Part shown: positions 8,831 through 17,983 of the stretch, in pieces | Layout: each line of letters opens with the position of its first letter | How positions within the stretch are numbered: the stretch's first letter is position 1 | Source of the DNA: Pseudovibrio japonicus | Lineage (GTDB): Bacteria > Pseudomonadota > Alphaproteobacteria > Rhizobiales > Stappiaceae | Length of the DNA: 64,000 bases | Reading direction: 5' to 3' | Assembly (NCBI RefSeq): GCF_014651595.1 | Contig: NZ_BMXE01000001.1 | Span: 806,001-870,000 of the forward strand | Notes under the pieces: model-generated | The model's input: only the letters and a program-made list of their open reading frames with translations | Told to the model about the DNA's origin: nothing | The model's database searches: none | Translations under genes and position numbers: made by a program

Positions 8831-9359
8831 TGTGCCCTCTATTCTCGTTATAGCATGCGGCATTATTCATCTCAGCTCTCAAGTGTATGTAAATATACTT
8901 TGTACAATACACTCAAACCGCTTTAGCTTTCTGAAGATTGCTTCGAGGACCTCCAAGTTCTTTTGAATGGGATGCGAGATGGCGTTCAACTCTATGTGGT
9001 CCACACCAAATCACTATCAGCGGGAAATTTAGGAGCCAGGTCTTCGACTTAATCTAACAAGTTCGGCGCGTTCTTTGGATCGCAACACTGCCTTCCATCA
9101 GCACAGAGCTCAGAATTTCACCGCCTCGGAAGTCTAAACCGAGGAGGATTGTCTTTAATTGACATGAACAAAAGAACTGCCTGTTAAGGTGACAGAGCCA
9201 TATAGATGCTCGCGGCATGTTTCTAAAGTAATGCTGAGCAAATGACCTTCATTGGGTCTGTTCTGATGGGAATAAGACCCCTCTTAGTCATCGAAATTGG
9301 TTCATTTCCAAGTAATTTCCCGCGAAGTTAGGCCTTCGAGAAAAGAGGAGCAAGCATCA
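8831..9359. other. Long intergenic region without a recognisable gene
   Basis: About 530 bp separate the divergent serine hydrolase and lipoprotein genes. I see no coding signature, tRNA or clear terminator. It probably holds both promoters, but no confident -35/-10 pair stands out. Its length, unusual for this compact region, fits an inserted accessory block. Confidence 0.5.
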
Positions 9360-9713
9360 GTGCTTAAATACGTCCTATCAAAAGGAATAATGTTTTCTTC
9401 TCTAGTCCTATTATCTGGGTGTGTCGCTGGAGCCGTTGCCCCCGCGTATGTGATTGCAAAGAACGGAGGCTATGCGAATTATCAGCAGGTATCTGCTGAG
9501 AACAGACACAAATACAGAGATGATGATAGCGATACGGGAGTGAATGACGAACCAACTGGCGCCATATCCGTAATTAACTCCGCAGGATCGGCTTGTCTTG
9601 CCAGCGGCGGTTTTATTAATTGTGCGGACGGTACTTCAGGAAGCTATATTGCAGGGGGTGGTTCTATTCTGGGCACCTTATCAAATGGGGACTCAATAAC
9701 AGCCCCCTATTAG
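9360..9713 (+). CDS. Small predicted lipoprotein of unknown function
   Basis: A 117-residue protein from a GTG at 9360, with GAGGAG (9345-9350) 9 bp upstream. That start gives a 20-residue lipoprotein signal ending at the lipobox LLSGC (C21); the next ATG at 9390 would leave too short a signal. The mature part is low in complexity and rich in Gly and Ser (SYIAGGGSILGTL, with a Cys pair near residues 83 and 91). I do not recognise a family. A terminator-like hairpin follows at 9777. Confidence 0.6.
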   Translation: MLKYVLSKGIMFSSLVLLSGCVAGAVAPAYVIAKNGGYANYQQVSAENRHKYRDDDSDTGVNDEPTGAISVINSAGSACLASGGFINCADGTSGSYIAGGGSILGTLSNGDSITAPY

Positions 9714-9776
9714 CAGCCACTTGTAACAAGGAGCGCAGCTAACATCTTCCCTCCCTACAGCGCAAAGAAAAGCAGC

Positions 9777-9821
9777 AGCCCGGAAGAACGACGGCATGCC
9801 CAAATCGTCGGGCTTTAATTT
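9777..9821 (+). terminator. Probable terminator after small lipoprotein gene
   Basis: AGCCCG (9777-9782) pairs with CGGGCT (9809-9814), and ACGA/TCGT pairs continue inside after a bulge; TTTAATTTT follows. The bulge makes it weaker than others in the window. Confidence 0.55.
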
Positions 9822-9896
9822 TCATGCGTTTTCCTCGCTGTAGACGGACCTCGTTGTTATGGTTGAAAGCTCATGGACGGCGTGGCAAAGAGGGGC

Positions 9897-10550
9897 ATGT
9901 CGTATTTTGCAAATTCCCTCTTTGATATCGCCTTTCCTGATGCTCCTAACCTGCGCTTTGAGCGCTCTGTAGAGCAAGATCTGCAAGGGCGTTTTGCTGG
10001 TATAGATGAAGCAGGACGTGGACCATGGGCCGGTCCCGTTGTTATAGCTGCCGCCAGTCTTGATTACGACAATCTGCCAGAGGGGCTGAACGATTCCAAG
10101 AAGCTGACAGAGGCCAAACGCGAGGAGCTTTTTGAGCAGATCCTTGAGATGGCTGATGTGAGTGTTTGCGTGCAAAGTGCGCGGACCATTGACCGGATCA
10201 ACATCCGCGAGGCAACGCTGCAAGGCATGCGCACCTGCGCCCGCTCGCTCACTGTTCCGGTAAAACGGTTCTTCATCGATGGCAAAGACGTGCCACACCA
10301 TCTGCCGCAGGAAGGGCAAGCCATGATCAAGGGTGATGGCCGCTGCCTTGCTATTTCCGCTGCTTCCATCGTCGCCAAGGTGACACGTGACCGACTGATG
10401 GTGAAAATGGACAAGTATTATCCGGCATACGGTTTTGCCAAGCACAAGGGCTACGGCACCAAGCAGCATCAGGAAGCACTGGCAGCCCACGGCGTCACCC
10501 CCCTCCACCGCTGCTCCTTCCGGCCTATTCGGGAGATGATTGAGGGTTGA
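9897..10550 (+). CDS. rnhB: Ribonuclease HII
   Basis: 217 residues from the ATG at 9897, favoured by GAGGGG directly upstream; a start at 9873 is also possible. RNase HII cuts the RNA strand of RNA-DNA hybrids and initiates removal of single ribonucleotides from DNA. Active-site motifs are GIDEAGRGPWAGPV (first Asp-Glu), NDSKKL, KGDGRCLAISAASIVAKVTRD (third Asp region) and HKGYGTKQH. Length and motif order match the family. It lies in the ccrM neighbourhood, as in many alphaproteobacteria, although here other genes intervene. Confidence 0.95.
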   Translation: MSYFANSLFDIAFPDAPNLRFERSVEQDLQGRFAGIDEAGRGPWAGPVVIAAASLDYDNLPEGLNDSKKLTEAKREELFEQILEMADVSVCVQSARTIDRINIREATLQGMRTCARSLTVPVKRFFIDGKDVPHHLPQEGQAMIKGDGRCLAISAASIVAKVTRDRLMVKMDKYYPAYGFAKHKGYGTKQHQEALAAHGVTPLHRCSFRPIREMIEG

Positions 10551-10799
10551 GGCGATTTGCGGGTCCTTGCGCGAACGCTCTCCCCAGACGCTGATCGAAG
10601 TTCCAAGAGTTCCTGCTGGTTTGAGCAGCGGGACTTCGTTCTTGCATTGTACCCTTCGGGTTCCTACAGCAAGCATCATTCCACGACCACAGCACATCCC
10701 CTTTTATAGTTCCGAGCCTCTTTCACCTTCATATGTCCCTTATTATCGCCAAGTATTGGGCTGACTACGAGGGAGCTGATGCAAGAGTTGGAGTAGGCC

Positions 10800-11477
10800 A
10801 TGAAACGCGCGATTGTTACTGGTGGGGCTGGTTTGATTGGGACGGGTATCTGTCAGGCCCTTCTTGCAGAGGGCTGGGAGGTTGCCAGTTTTGATCTTAA
10901 GGTTGGCCAGACCAATGCCGTGGGTGTCCTCTGTGACATCAGCGATGAGCGGGCGGTTGATGAAGCGTTTGCCTACCTTGGGTGGCCGCAGGTGGACTTG
11001 CTGGTCAACAATGGCGGACAGGCGACCAGTCTGCAGTTGGAGCTGCAAGAAGCGACCATGGATGACTGGCGCAAGACGCTGGACAGCTATCTGACAGCTA
11101 CATTTCTCATGAGCCGGCGTGCCTTGCCGTTGATGCCGGAGGGTTCCTGCATTGTGAACATGGCCTCCACGCGTGCCTTCATGTCCGAACCGGGAGACTT
11201 CATTTATGCGGCTGCCAAGGGCGGTATCATTTCGCTCACGCAAGCGCTGGCAATTTCTCTTGGGCCCAAGGTGCGAGTGAATGCGATTGCTCCGGGGTGG
11301 ATCTCAGATGGAGCTGACTTGAGCGAAGGCGACCATGCGCAACATCCGGTCGGGCGCGTCGGTCGGCCCGAGGACATTGCCGAGGCGGTGCTTTATCTGA
11401 GTGGGGCCGGGTTCATGACAGGCCAGACACTGACGATTGACGGCGGCATGACGCGCAAGATGATCTATGAGGAGTGA
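10800..11477 (+). CDS. Short-chain dehydrogenase/reductase
   Basis: 225 residues, a short classical SDR. The NAD(P) glycine motif TGGAGLIG sits at residues 7-14, NNGG near residue 70 is the NNAG equivalent, the catalytic Ser lies in NMASTRAF, and the Tyr-x3-Lys pair in YAAAK. The C-terminal TGQTLTIDGGMTRKM is typical of the family. The 249 bp before it hold no recognisable gene. The substrate cannot be told from sequence. A bidirectional terminator separates it from the convergent F0 operon. Confidence 0.85.
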   Translation: MKRAIVTGGAGLIGTGICQALLAEGWEVASFDLKVGQTNAVGVLCDISDERAVDEAFAYLGWPQVDLLVNNGGQATSLQLELQEATMDDWRKTLDSYLTATFLMSRRALPLMPEGSCIVNMASTRAFMSEPGDFIYAAAKGGIISLTQALAISLGPKVRVNAIAPGWISDGADLSEGDHAQHPVGRVGRPEDIAEAVLYLSGAGFMTGQTLTIDGGMTRKMIYEE

Positions 11478-11530
11478 GCACTGCTGAAGATTGATCTGTG
11501 CTTGCGGCCAGACCGCTCATATACCCAAAC

Positions 11531-11562
11531 AAAAAAGGCTCCCGAAGTTCGGAAGCCTTTTT
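11531..11562. terminator. Bidirectional terminator between SDR gene and atpF
   Basis: AAAAAGGCT with an inner CCGAA/TTCGG stem and AAGCCTTTTT forms a hairpin with an A tract on one side and a T tract on the other. It serves the convergent SDR gene and the F0 operon. Confidence 0.8.
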
Positions 11563-11588
11563 GATGTTCTTTTCAGAAATTCTGAGGA

Positions 11589-12074
11589 TCAATTCAGGTT
11601 GTCAGAAACCTGTTTGATGCTCTCTGTGAGCACCTTGTCCTGAACTTCCGCTTTGGCAACGCTGGAAGCGACGATGGTTTCAGCTGCCTGTGCTGCAACA
11701 TCTGCAGCGCGGGAGCGAACTTCTGCAATCGCATTTGTTTCAGCCTGAGCGATTTTCGCTTCAGCTGCTTTGGTGCGACGTGCAATCATCTCTTCGAGAG
11801 CTACCTTGGCTTCTTCAGCCAGACGATCCGCTTCAACTTTTGCGTCAGCAACGATCTGTTCTGCTTCGGCTTCAGCCTCTTTACGCTTGCGCTGGTACTC
11901 GGCCATCAGAGCCTGAGCTTCTTCACGCAGCTTACGGGCGCCTTCAAGCTCTTGCTTGATGTTGTCCGCTTGCTGGTCAAGCATTGCACCTACTTTGCCC
12001 GGAACTTTGAGGTACCAAAGCAAAACAAAGAAGAGGATGAGACCAACGAGTGCCCAAAGGCTTGCATCGAACAT
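11589..12074 (-). CDS. atpF: ATP synthase F0 subunit b
   Basis: 161 residues: one N-terminal transmembrane segment (about residues 5-23, LWALVGLILFFVLLWYL), then a long Ala/Glu/Lys-rich coiled coil reaching the C-terminus. This is the peripheral-stalk architecture that links membrane subunit a to F1. As last gene of the operon it is the b subunit, while the preceding paralogue is b'. An 11-bp gap separates the two. F1 genes are not in the window, the normal split arrangement of alphaproteobacteria. Confidence 0.93.
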   Translation of the reverse strand: MFDASLWALVGLILFFVLLWYLKVPGKVGAMLDQQADNIKQELEGARKLREEAQALMAEYQRKRKEAEAEAEQIVADAKVEADRLAEEAKVALEEMIARRTKAAEAKIAQAETNAIAEVRSRAADVAAQAAETIVASSVAKAEVQDKVLTESIKQVSDNLN

Positions 12075-12085
12075 TCTGTCACCCC

Positions 12086-12640
12086 TTACTTAAGTGCAGC
12101 ATCAACGGCTTTGGTGACTTCAGCTTTTGCTGGAGCACGACCGCCGATAAGTGCCTTCACAAGCTCGCCTGTTGTCTCGGAGGCGATTTCGCCAACGTGA
12201 GTCAGGCTTTCAGCTGTGATCCTGGAGATGCTCTGTTCAGATTCGGAAAGCTTAGCTGCCAACTGCTCTTCAGCCGCTGCGCGGGCGCTTTCTGTCTCTG
12301 CTTTTACCTTTGAGCGTGCCTCATGAGCCAGGTTAGTGGCCTTGGTGCGCGCGTCGGCAAGAGCACTTTCGTAGGATGCGATGGCTTCATCTGTCTCTTG
12401 TTTGAGACGGGATGCTTCTGCCATGTCACCTGCGATGCGATCGCGACGATCTTCAAGAATACCGCCGATGCGTGGCAGAACCACTTTCGACATTACCCAG
12501 TAGAAAACGCCGAAGGAAAGAACCAACCACAACAGCTGAGACGGGTAAGTCGAGCTGTCGAATGGAGGAAAGCTACCGCTGTCCTCTACAATGCCGACTT
12601 CGGCAGTTGTATTCAGGTTTCCTTGAGTATTCGACATCAA
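12086..12640 (-). CDS. atpG: ATP synthase F0 subunit b'
   Basis: 184 residues. A hydrophilic N-terminal extension (about 30 residues) precedes one membrane segment (LLWLVLSFGVFYWVM), followed by an Ala-rich coiled coil. The longer N-terminus and position between atpE and atpF identify b' (AtpG/AtpX), found in alphaproteobacteria and phototrophs, where b and b' form a heterodimeric stalk. A 98-bp spacer with a stable hairpin separates it from atpE. Confidence 0.93.
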   Translation of the reverse strand: MMSNTQGNLNTTAEVGIVEDSGSFPPFDSSTYPSQLLWLVLSFGVFYWVMSKVVLPRIGGILEDRRDRIAGDMAEASRLKQETDEAIASYESALADARTKATNLAHEARSKVKAETESARAAAEEQLAAKLSESEQSISRITAESLTHVGEIASETTGELVKALIGGRAPAKAEVTKAVDAALK

Positions 12641-12680
12641 CTTCTCCGTGAACGCTCTTCGTAACGCTTTATGATTTGGA

Positions 12681-12707
12681 GACGGCCCTTAACGAGTAAG
12701 GACCGTC
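12681..12707 (-). other. Intercistronic hairpin between atpE and atpG
   Basis: GACGG-C-CCTTA (12681-12691) and TAAGG-A-CCGTC (12697-12707) form a 10-bp stem with one mismatch and a 5-nt loop. No T tract follows, so it is not a simple terminator. It could protect the 3' end of atpE mRNA, whose product is needed in high copy. Confidence 0.6.
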
Positions 12708-12738
12708 ACGCATAAAACGCTCTAATCGTTTTCGTCGA

Positions 12739-12966
12739 TTATACTGCGAACAGCAGCAGAAGTGCGACGAGAAGGGAGAAGATGCCGAGAGCTTCGGTCA
12801 CAGCAAAGCCGAGGATGAGGCGGCCGAACTGTCCATCTGCAGCAGATGGGTTGCGCAGTGCGCCGGCAAGGAAGTTGCCGAAGATGTTACCGAGACCGAG
12901 AGCTGCACCACCCATACCAAGGCAGGCGATACCGGCACCAATGTATTTTGCTGCTTCTGCGTCCAT
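12739..12966 (-). CDS. atpE: ATP synthase F0 subunit c
   Basis: A 75-residue hairpin of two membrane helices joined by the polar loop RNPSAADGQ (about residues 38-46). The proton-binding carboxylate is E58 in [10 protein letters not shown]. It forms the rotating c-ring of the F0 motor. The start has AGGAGC 7 bp upstream. Gene order and length match the alphaproteobacterial family. Confidence 0.97.
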   Translation of the reverse strand: MDAEAAKYIGAGIACLGMGGAALGLGNIFGNFLAGALRNPSAADGQFGRLILGFAVTEALGIFSLLVALLLLFAV

Positions 12967-13039
12967 GACAAGTGCTCCTAATTAGCAAATTTCGTCTATG
13001 ACTTAGTTTTGGGCTTAATACCCGGATTCTACACGTTAC

Positions 13040-13807
13040 TTAGTGGCTCGGATGGAGCGCATCTGCAAGATACATGCACGTAAGAACGGTAAAGACGTAG
13101 GCCTGAAGGAAGGAGACCAGGAACTCAAGAGCCGTAATGGCAATCGTGAGTAACAGCGGCAAGACCGCAGCTGCGACACCTGCTGCACCGAGACCGGTGA
13201 GCATTACGACGAAGCCTGCGAAAACCTTCAGGGTGATGTGACCAGCAAGCATGTTTGCGAACAGACGTACGGACAAGCTAACTGGACGGGAAAGGAAAGA
13301 GATAACTTCAATCACGGAAACGAGAGGAACAACCCCTGCCGGAACGCCACTTGGGACGAACAGCTTAAGGAAGCCTGCGCCGTGCTTGTAGAAACCGTAG
13401 ATCGTTACGGTGCCAATCACGAGCATTGCGAGCGCAAAGGTCACGATGATCTGGCTTGTAACGGTGAAGAAGTATGGGAACATCCCGAGCATGTTTGCCA
13501 TGAAAACGAACATGAACAGGGAAAAGACGAGCGGGAAGAACCGCATGCCGTCATTGCCTGCTGAGCCTCGCAAGGTGGCAGCAACAAACTCGTAGGACAT
13601 TTCCGCCATGAGCTGAGCACGGCTGGGGACCAGGCCACGTCTGTTGGTAGACAGAACGAGGAACAAGGTCGCTACAGCGACGGTCAGAACCATGAACAAG
13701 GAAGCGTTGGTGAAGGAGAAATCAACACCGCCAATCTCCATAGATACAATCTTGGAGATATGAAACTGGTGGATCGGATCGATCGCGTTGCCTGAATTTC
13801 CAGCCAC
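13040..13807 (-). CDS. atpB: ATP synthase F0 subunit a
   Basis: 255 residues from a GTG at 13807 (AGGGGT about 7 bp upstream), chosen because [12 protein letters not shown] near the N-terminus is conserved in alphaproteobacterial AtpB and precedes the first ATG option. Five to six membrane helices are visible. The essential Arg lies in [14 protein letters not shown]. Subunit a provides the proton half-channels next to the c-ring. It lies between atpI and atpE. Confidence 0.96.
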   Translation of the reverse strand: MAGNSGNAIDPIHQFHISKIVSMEIGGVDFSFTNASLFMVLTVAVATLFLVLSTNRRGLVPSRAQLMAEMSYEFVAATLRGSAGNDGMRFFPLVFSLFMFVFMANMLGMFPYFFTVTSQIIVTFALAMLVIGTVTIYGFYKHGAGFLKLFVPSGVPAGVVPLVSVIEVISFLSRPVSLSVRLFANMLAGHITLKVFAGFVVMLTGLGAAGVAAAVLPLLLTIAITALEFLVSFLQAYVFTVLTCMYLADALHPSH

Positions 13808-13859
13808 AGGTAGTACCCCTGAAGTGCCAATTTACGAGCGCAAGAGCGCGATGAATTAG

Positions 13860-14240
13860 TTAGTCCTGCTTCTTGCCGGAGTTCATCCGTCTCTCAGGAC
13901 CGGCGACTTTACCCGCCTCCCGAAGTACGTTTAATACTCCCGCTGCAAAGCCAAGCATAAGGAGAATTATCATTCCCCACGGCTTGGTTCCGAGCCAGCT
14001 ATCTGCCATCCAGCCGAGTGCCCCCCCGACGAAGATCGCAGCGATAAACTCGGAAGACATCTTCCAAGCCTGTGACAAACCTGACATTGCGCTGGTCCTG
14101 TTCGGCTCCTCTTTAACAGAGGTTTCTTCCAGGTGTGTATCCAGCGTTTTGCCGAGCTTTTCTAGCCGCTCAGACAGGTGACGATCAGTTTCTTTCATGC
14201 CTTGTTTTCTCTGCTTGTTCTCTTCGGGAGACATCTTCAT
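13860..14240 (-). CDS. atpI: AtpI-like ATP synthase assembly/auxiliary protein
   Basis: 126 residues with a charged N-terminal half (possible short coiled coil, residues 18-45) and two membrane helices (SEFIAAIFVGGALGWMAD and WGMIILLMLGFAAGVLNVL). This matches the AtpI family heading F0 operons, implicated in c-ring assembly or Mg2+ supply. AGGAAG precedes the 14240 ATG very closely, so the internal ATG at 14234 is equally likely. It is the first gene of the operon. Confidence 0.9.
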   Translation of the reverse strand: MKMSPEENKQRKQGMKETDRHLSERLEKLGKTLDTHLEETSVKEEPNRTSAMSGLSQAWKMSSEFIAAIFVGGALGWMADSWLGTKPWGMIILLMLGFAAGVLNVLREAGKVAGPERRMNSGKKQD

Positions 14241-14431
14241 TCTTCCTAGATAGCTGCAGATAACTCAAAGACCCTGTAGACCCCTGAAAGTCGGGGGCAC
14301 CATAATGCTCGTGATGTGCAGTGTCAAGGCTAGAGCCACTTAAGCTAAATACCTGATATTTAATATGTTTTCGAAGTTTCTAACAGGTAATACGTATAAA
14401 GGATGCATTCAAGGGCGTATTGTACCCTATT

Positions 14432-17400
14432 TTAGGCCGTCTCTGTGAATCGTTCAGCCATCTCAAGATCCACTGAAACCAGCTGAGAGACCCCTCTTTC
14501 TGCCATGGTCACTCCAAACAATCTGGACATGCGCGCCATGGTAATCGGGTTGTGTGTAATGACCGTGAATCGCGTCTCGGTGTTTTGCGTCATATTCTCC
14601 AGCAACGCGCAATAACGTTCTACGTTGGCATCATCCAACGGGGCATCCACTTCGTCCAGAACGCAGATCGGGGCCGGATTTGTAAGGAAAACTGCGAATA
14701 TAAGCGCCATAGCAGTAAGCGCCTGCTCGCCGCCCGAGAGCAATGTCATGGTCTGAGGCTTCTTGCCGGGAGGGCGTGCGAAGATCTCCAAACCCGCATC
14801 AAGGGGGTCTTCTGCATCCACCAGTTTCAGCTCTGCAGTACCTCCGCCGAACAGGTGCGTGAAGAGGCGTCTGAAGTGGTCGTTGACCTGATCGAAGGAG
14901 CTCAGCAGACGTTCCCGTGCTTCCTTGTTCAGATTCATAATTCCTGTGCGCAACTTCCTGATAGCCTCAATCAGGTCGTCTCTTTCGCTTATGAGCGTGT
15001 CGCGCTGCTCGGTTATTTCCTGCATTTCTTCATCAGCACGCAGATTCACCCCGCCCAGACGTTCGCGCTCGGCCTTGAGGCGGTCGAGCTTGCGTTCAGC
15101 TGCTTCGGCATCCGGTAGTGGAGCGTCCTGCGAGAGGCCGGTCATCTCATGGAGGCGGGAGACAGCGACTTCCAGTGTCTCATCCACCCGGCGCTCAATT
15201 TCTGCGCGGCGTTCTTTTGCGGCTTCGAGGCGTTCCTCAGCGCGAACCTTCCGTTCGCGTGCTCCGGAGAGGTCTTCCATGGCTTCGCGGGCCTTTTGGT
15301 CGGCGATCAGTTGACGCTTTTCGCCTTCGGCCAGTTTGTCGTCAGCTGCCTTGCGGGCTTCTTCCGCATTTGCGAGGCTGGTGAGCAGATCCTGACGCTT
15401 GAGTTCAATTTCCTCAGGGCTTTCCAGAAGGATCATGCGCTCTTCGGCGGCTTCATCGCGGCGCTGGCGCAAGACTGAGATCTGCCTGTCGGCGTTTTGC
15501 ACGCGCTGCACCCAGTTCTGGCGGTCGCGCTCAATGGTTTCGAGGCGCTTGGCCCGTAGCTCGGCTTCGCGCTTCAAGGCATCCGTGGCGCCTTTTGCTT
15601 CTGCGAGCTTACTGCGACACTGGGAAACTTCCTTGGTCGCGGCTTCCAACTCGGCTGAGACACCTTCAATGTCCTGCAATTCTTCGAGGGCAGCTTCTGC
15701 TTCTTCCAGTGAGGCGGCTGTTTCCTCAAAATCCTCATTGGCGCGGCGGAGCTGCTCTTCGAGTGTTGTCTTGCGCACGGAGAGTTCCGTTAAGGCGCGC
15801 TCCGCTGCGGCGAGCTCTTCACGCAATGCAATGATGCGAGATTGTTCTAGGCGGAGCTTCTGGCGCATGTCCTGCTCAGCCGTTTCCGCCTGCCGCCTGT
15901 GTTCTGCTGCGGTTTCGAGGGCTTGTTTTTTCTCGCTGACCAGCTCTCTTGTCTGATCAACGAGTTCTTCAAGCTCGGCAAGGCGATTTCGTTGAGCGAG
16001 GCGCTGTGCTGCTGGTGTTGGCGCGTCGGCTGCAATGACCAAACCATCCCAGCGCCAGAGATCACCCTGCTTGCTGACCAGTCGCTGACCAACCTTCAGC
16101 TCTTTCCGCAAGGTTAAACCCTGCTCAGCATCAACAAGACCAACCTGAGCCAGACGGCGGGCCAGTTCACTGGGCGCCTTTACATAGTCAGACAGAGGCG
16201 TTGCACCGGCTGGTAGATCAGGGTCAGCCCCCTGCCCTGCGCTCAGGCTCCAGTGCACAGGAGCTTCCGGTTCCATTGCTGCATCAAGGTCTTCGCCCAA
16301 AGCCGCACCGAGGGCGGTTTCCAGACCCGGACTGACACTCATCTTGTCTACGGCGGGCGTCCAGTCGCCGGTTTGGCCTGCGGACAGAACGGCCTGCAAG
16401 GTTTTGGCTTCCGTCTCATATCTGGAGAGAGCTGAATCCGCTTCATTTAATGGGGCGCGACAGTTGCTCTCTGCCTCACGAGCCGCAGCCAGTGCTTCTT
16501 CAGCCTGAACTGCGGTTTCTTCCGCCTCTGCCAATTCTTCCAGAGCCATCTCCAGCTCTTCGCGCTTATCACCCGGTCCACTGGCGGCTTTGATATCACC
16601 CTCAACAGCTTGCAGCTGTGCTTTAAAGCGATCTGCTTCTTCCTTGAAGCGGGCGCTCTTTTGGCGGATGCCGGAGATCTGACCTTCCAACTGATTGTGG
16701 GTTGCGAGGAGGCTGGCGTGATCCTGCGTGATGCGTGAGTGCTTCATCTCACTGGCATCGAGATTGTCTTCGGCAATCAACACCAGTTCTTCAGCATGTT
16801 CCGCACGCTCGTCCAAGGTTTCGGCTGCTTCGAGGAGTTCCTGTTTTTCCTCCTCCAGCTCTTCCAGATGACTGGTGTTTTCGCTGGCAAGGCGGGCCTC
16901 GCGCTCGATATCCTGCTCCATCTGGGCAAGGCGGGCTTGGAGGTCTGTCAGCTTTTCCTTGATGCGGCGGTCTTCAGAGTCCAGATCGTTCTTTGCGATG
17001 ATCAGGTGCTGGAGCGCGGCGGCGGCACCGCCTGCTGCTTCTCGGAGCTTTGGAATCTCATGGGCTGCAAGTGCCTGCTCTTTGGCTGTGGAGGCTTGCA
17101 ATCCTGCAATATCGCGCATGCCGATCTCGGCTTCGGCGTATTGTTTACGGGCTGCTTCCAGCGCGGCGGAGGCCTCCTGCCAGCGCAGGTACAGGATCGT
17201 TGCTTCGGCCTTGCGAATTTCGGAGGAGAGATTGCGGTAGCGGGTGGCCTGACGGGCCTGCCGTTTCAGGCCGTCGAGCTGTCCCTCAATCTGCAGGACC
17301 ACATCTTCCAGACGTTCCAGATTGGTTTCAGCAGCGCGCAGGCGGATCTCTGCTTCTTTGCGACGGCTATGCAGGCCGGAGATGCCTGCTGCTTCCTCCA

Positions 17401-17890
17401 GAATTTTCCGGCGTGAGGTTGGCTTGGCGGAGATCAGCTCGCCGATCTGTCCCTGACGCACCATGGCTGGTGAGCGCGCACCGGTGGAGGCGTCAGCAAA
17501 CAGGAGCTGCACATCTCTTGCACGAGCGTCCTTGCCGTTGATCTTGTAGACCGAGCCGGCCTCGCGCTCGATGCGGCGCGTGACTTCCAGCATGTCGCTG
17601 TCATTATAGCCTGAGGGAGCGGTGCGGTCTGAGTTGTCCAGGAACAGGGTGACTTCTGCGGTATTTCTGGCAGGCCGGTTGAGGCTGCCGGAAAAGATTA
17701 CGTCATCCATGCCGGAAGCGCGCATGTTCTTATAGGAGTTCTCTCCCATTACCCAGCGCAGAGCTTCTACCAGATTGGATTTACCGCAGCCATTGGGCCC
17801 GACAATACCGGTCAGGCCGTCTTCAATGACAAACTCCATGGGCTCAACAAAGGATTTGAACCCGAGGATACGGAGGCGCTGAAACTTCAT
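14432..17890 (-). CDS. smc: Chromosome segregation ATPase SMC
   Basis: 1152 residues, the usual SMC size. The Walker A GPNGCGKSN lies at residues 30-38, and long coiled coils flank a central hinge of about residues 500-640. The C-terminal head has the ABC signature LLSGGEQALTA and Walker B ICVLDEVDAPLDDANVERY. SMC dimers with ScpAB organise and segregate the chromosome. It starts 93 bp downstream of the DsbA-like gene on the same strand, with no terminator between, so cotranscription is likely. Confidence 0.97.
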   Translation of the reverse strand: MKFQRLRILGFKSFVEPMEFVIEDGLTGIVGPNGCGKSNLVEALRWVMGENSYKNMRASGMDDVIFSGSLNRPARNTAEVTLFLDNSDRTAPSGYNDSDMLEVTRRIEREAGSVYKINGKDARARDVQLLFADASTGARSPAMVRQGQIGELISAKPTSRRKILEEAAGISGLHSRRKEAEIRLRAAETNLERLEDVVLQIEGQLDGLKRQARQATRYRNLSSEIRKAEATILYLRWQEASAALEAARKQYAEAEIGMRDIAGLQASTAKEQALAAHEIPKLREAAGGAAAALQHLIIAKNDLDSEDRRIKEKLTDLQARLAQMEQDIEREARLASENTSHLEELEEEKQELLEAAETLDERAEHAEELVLIAEDNLDASEMKHSRITQDHASLLATHNQLEGQISGIRQKSARFKEEADRFKAQLQAVEGDIKAASGPGDKREELEMALEELAEAEETAVQAEEALAAAREAESNCRAPLNEADSALSRYETEAKTLQAVLSAGQTGDWTPAVDKMSVSPGLETALGAALGEDLDAAMEPEAPVHWSLSAGQGADPDLPAGATPLSDYVKAPSELARRLAQVGLVDAEQGLTLRKELKVGQRLVSKQGDLWRWDGLVIAADAPTPAAQRLAQRNRLAELEELVDQTRELVSEKKQALETAAEHRRQAETAEQDMRQKLRLEQSRIIALREELAAAERALTELSVRKTTLEEQLRRANEDFEETAASLEEAEAALEELQDIEGVSAELEAATKEVSQCRSKLAEAKGATDALKREAELRAKRLETIERDRQNWVQRVQNADRQISVLRQRRDEAAEERMILLESPEEIELKRQDLLTSLANAEEARKAADDKLAEGEKRQLIADQKAREAMEDLSGARERKVRAEERLEAAKERRAEIERRVDETLEVAVSRLHEMTGLSQDAPLPDAEAAERKLDRLKAERERLGGVNLRADEEMQEITEQRDTLISERDDLIEAIRKLRTGIMNLNKEARERLLSSFDQVNDHFRRLFTHLFGGGTAELKLVDAEDPLDAGLEIFARPPGKKPQTMTLLSGGEQALTAMALIFAVFLTNPAPICVLDEVDAPLDDANVERYCALLENMTQNTETRFTVITHNPITMARMSRLFGVTMAERGVSQLVSVDLEMAERFTETA

Positions 17891-17983
17891 TGAGCGCCCC
17901 CTACTCTTACAACAGGGTGCAAGCGTTCATACGCGCATGGATCTGCGAGCAGGTTCGTCAGCCCAAGGGGCTGCCCGCTGCTT

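Noticed and set aside
9822-10697. 291-residue antisense frame over rnhB
   Set aside because: RnhB motifs on the plus strand are decisive; this frame is a shadow.
10551-10799. Possible small gene between rnhB and the SDR gene
   Set aside because: The only frame (10540-10764) overlaps rnhB and has a Pro/Ser-rich noncoding composition without a ribosome site.
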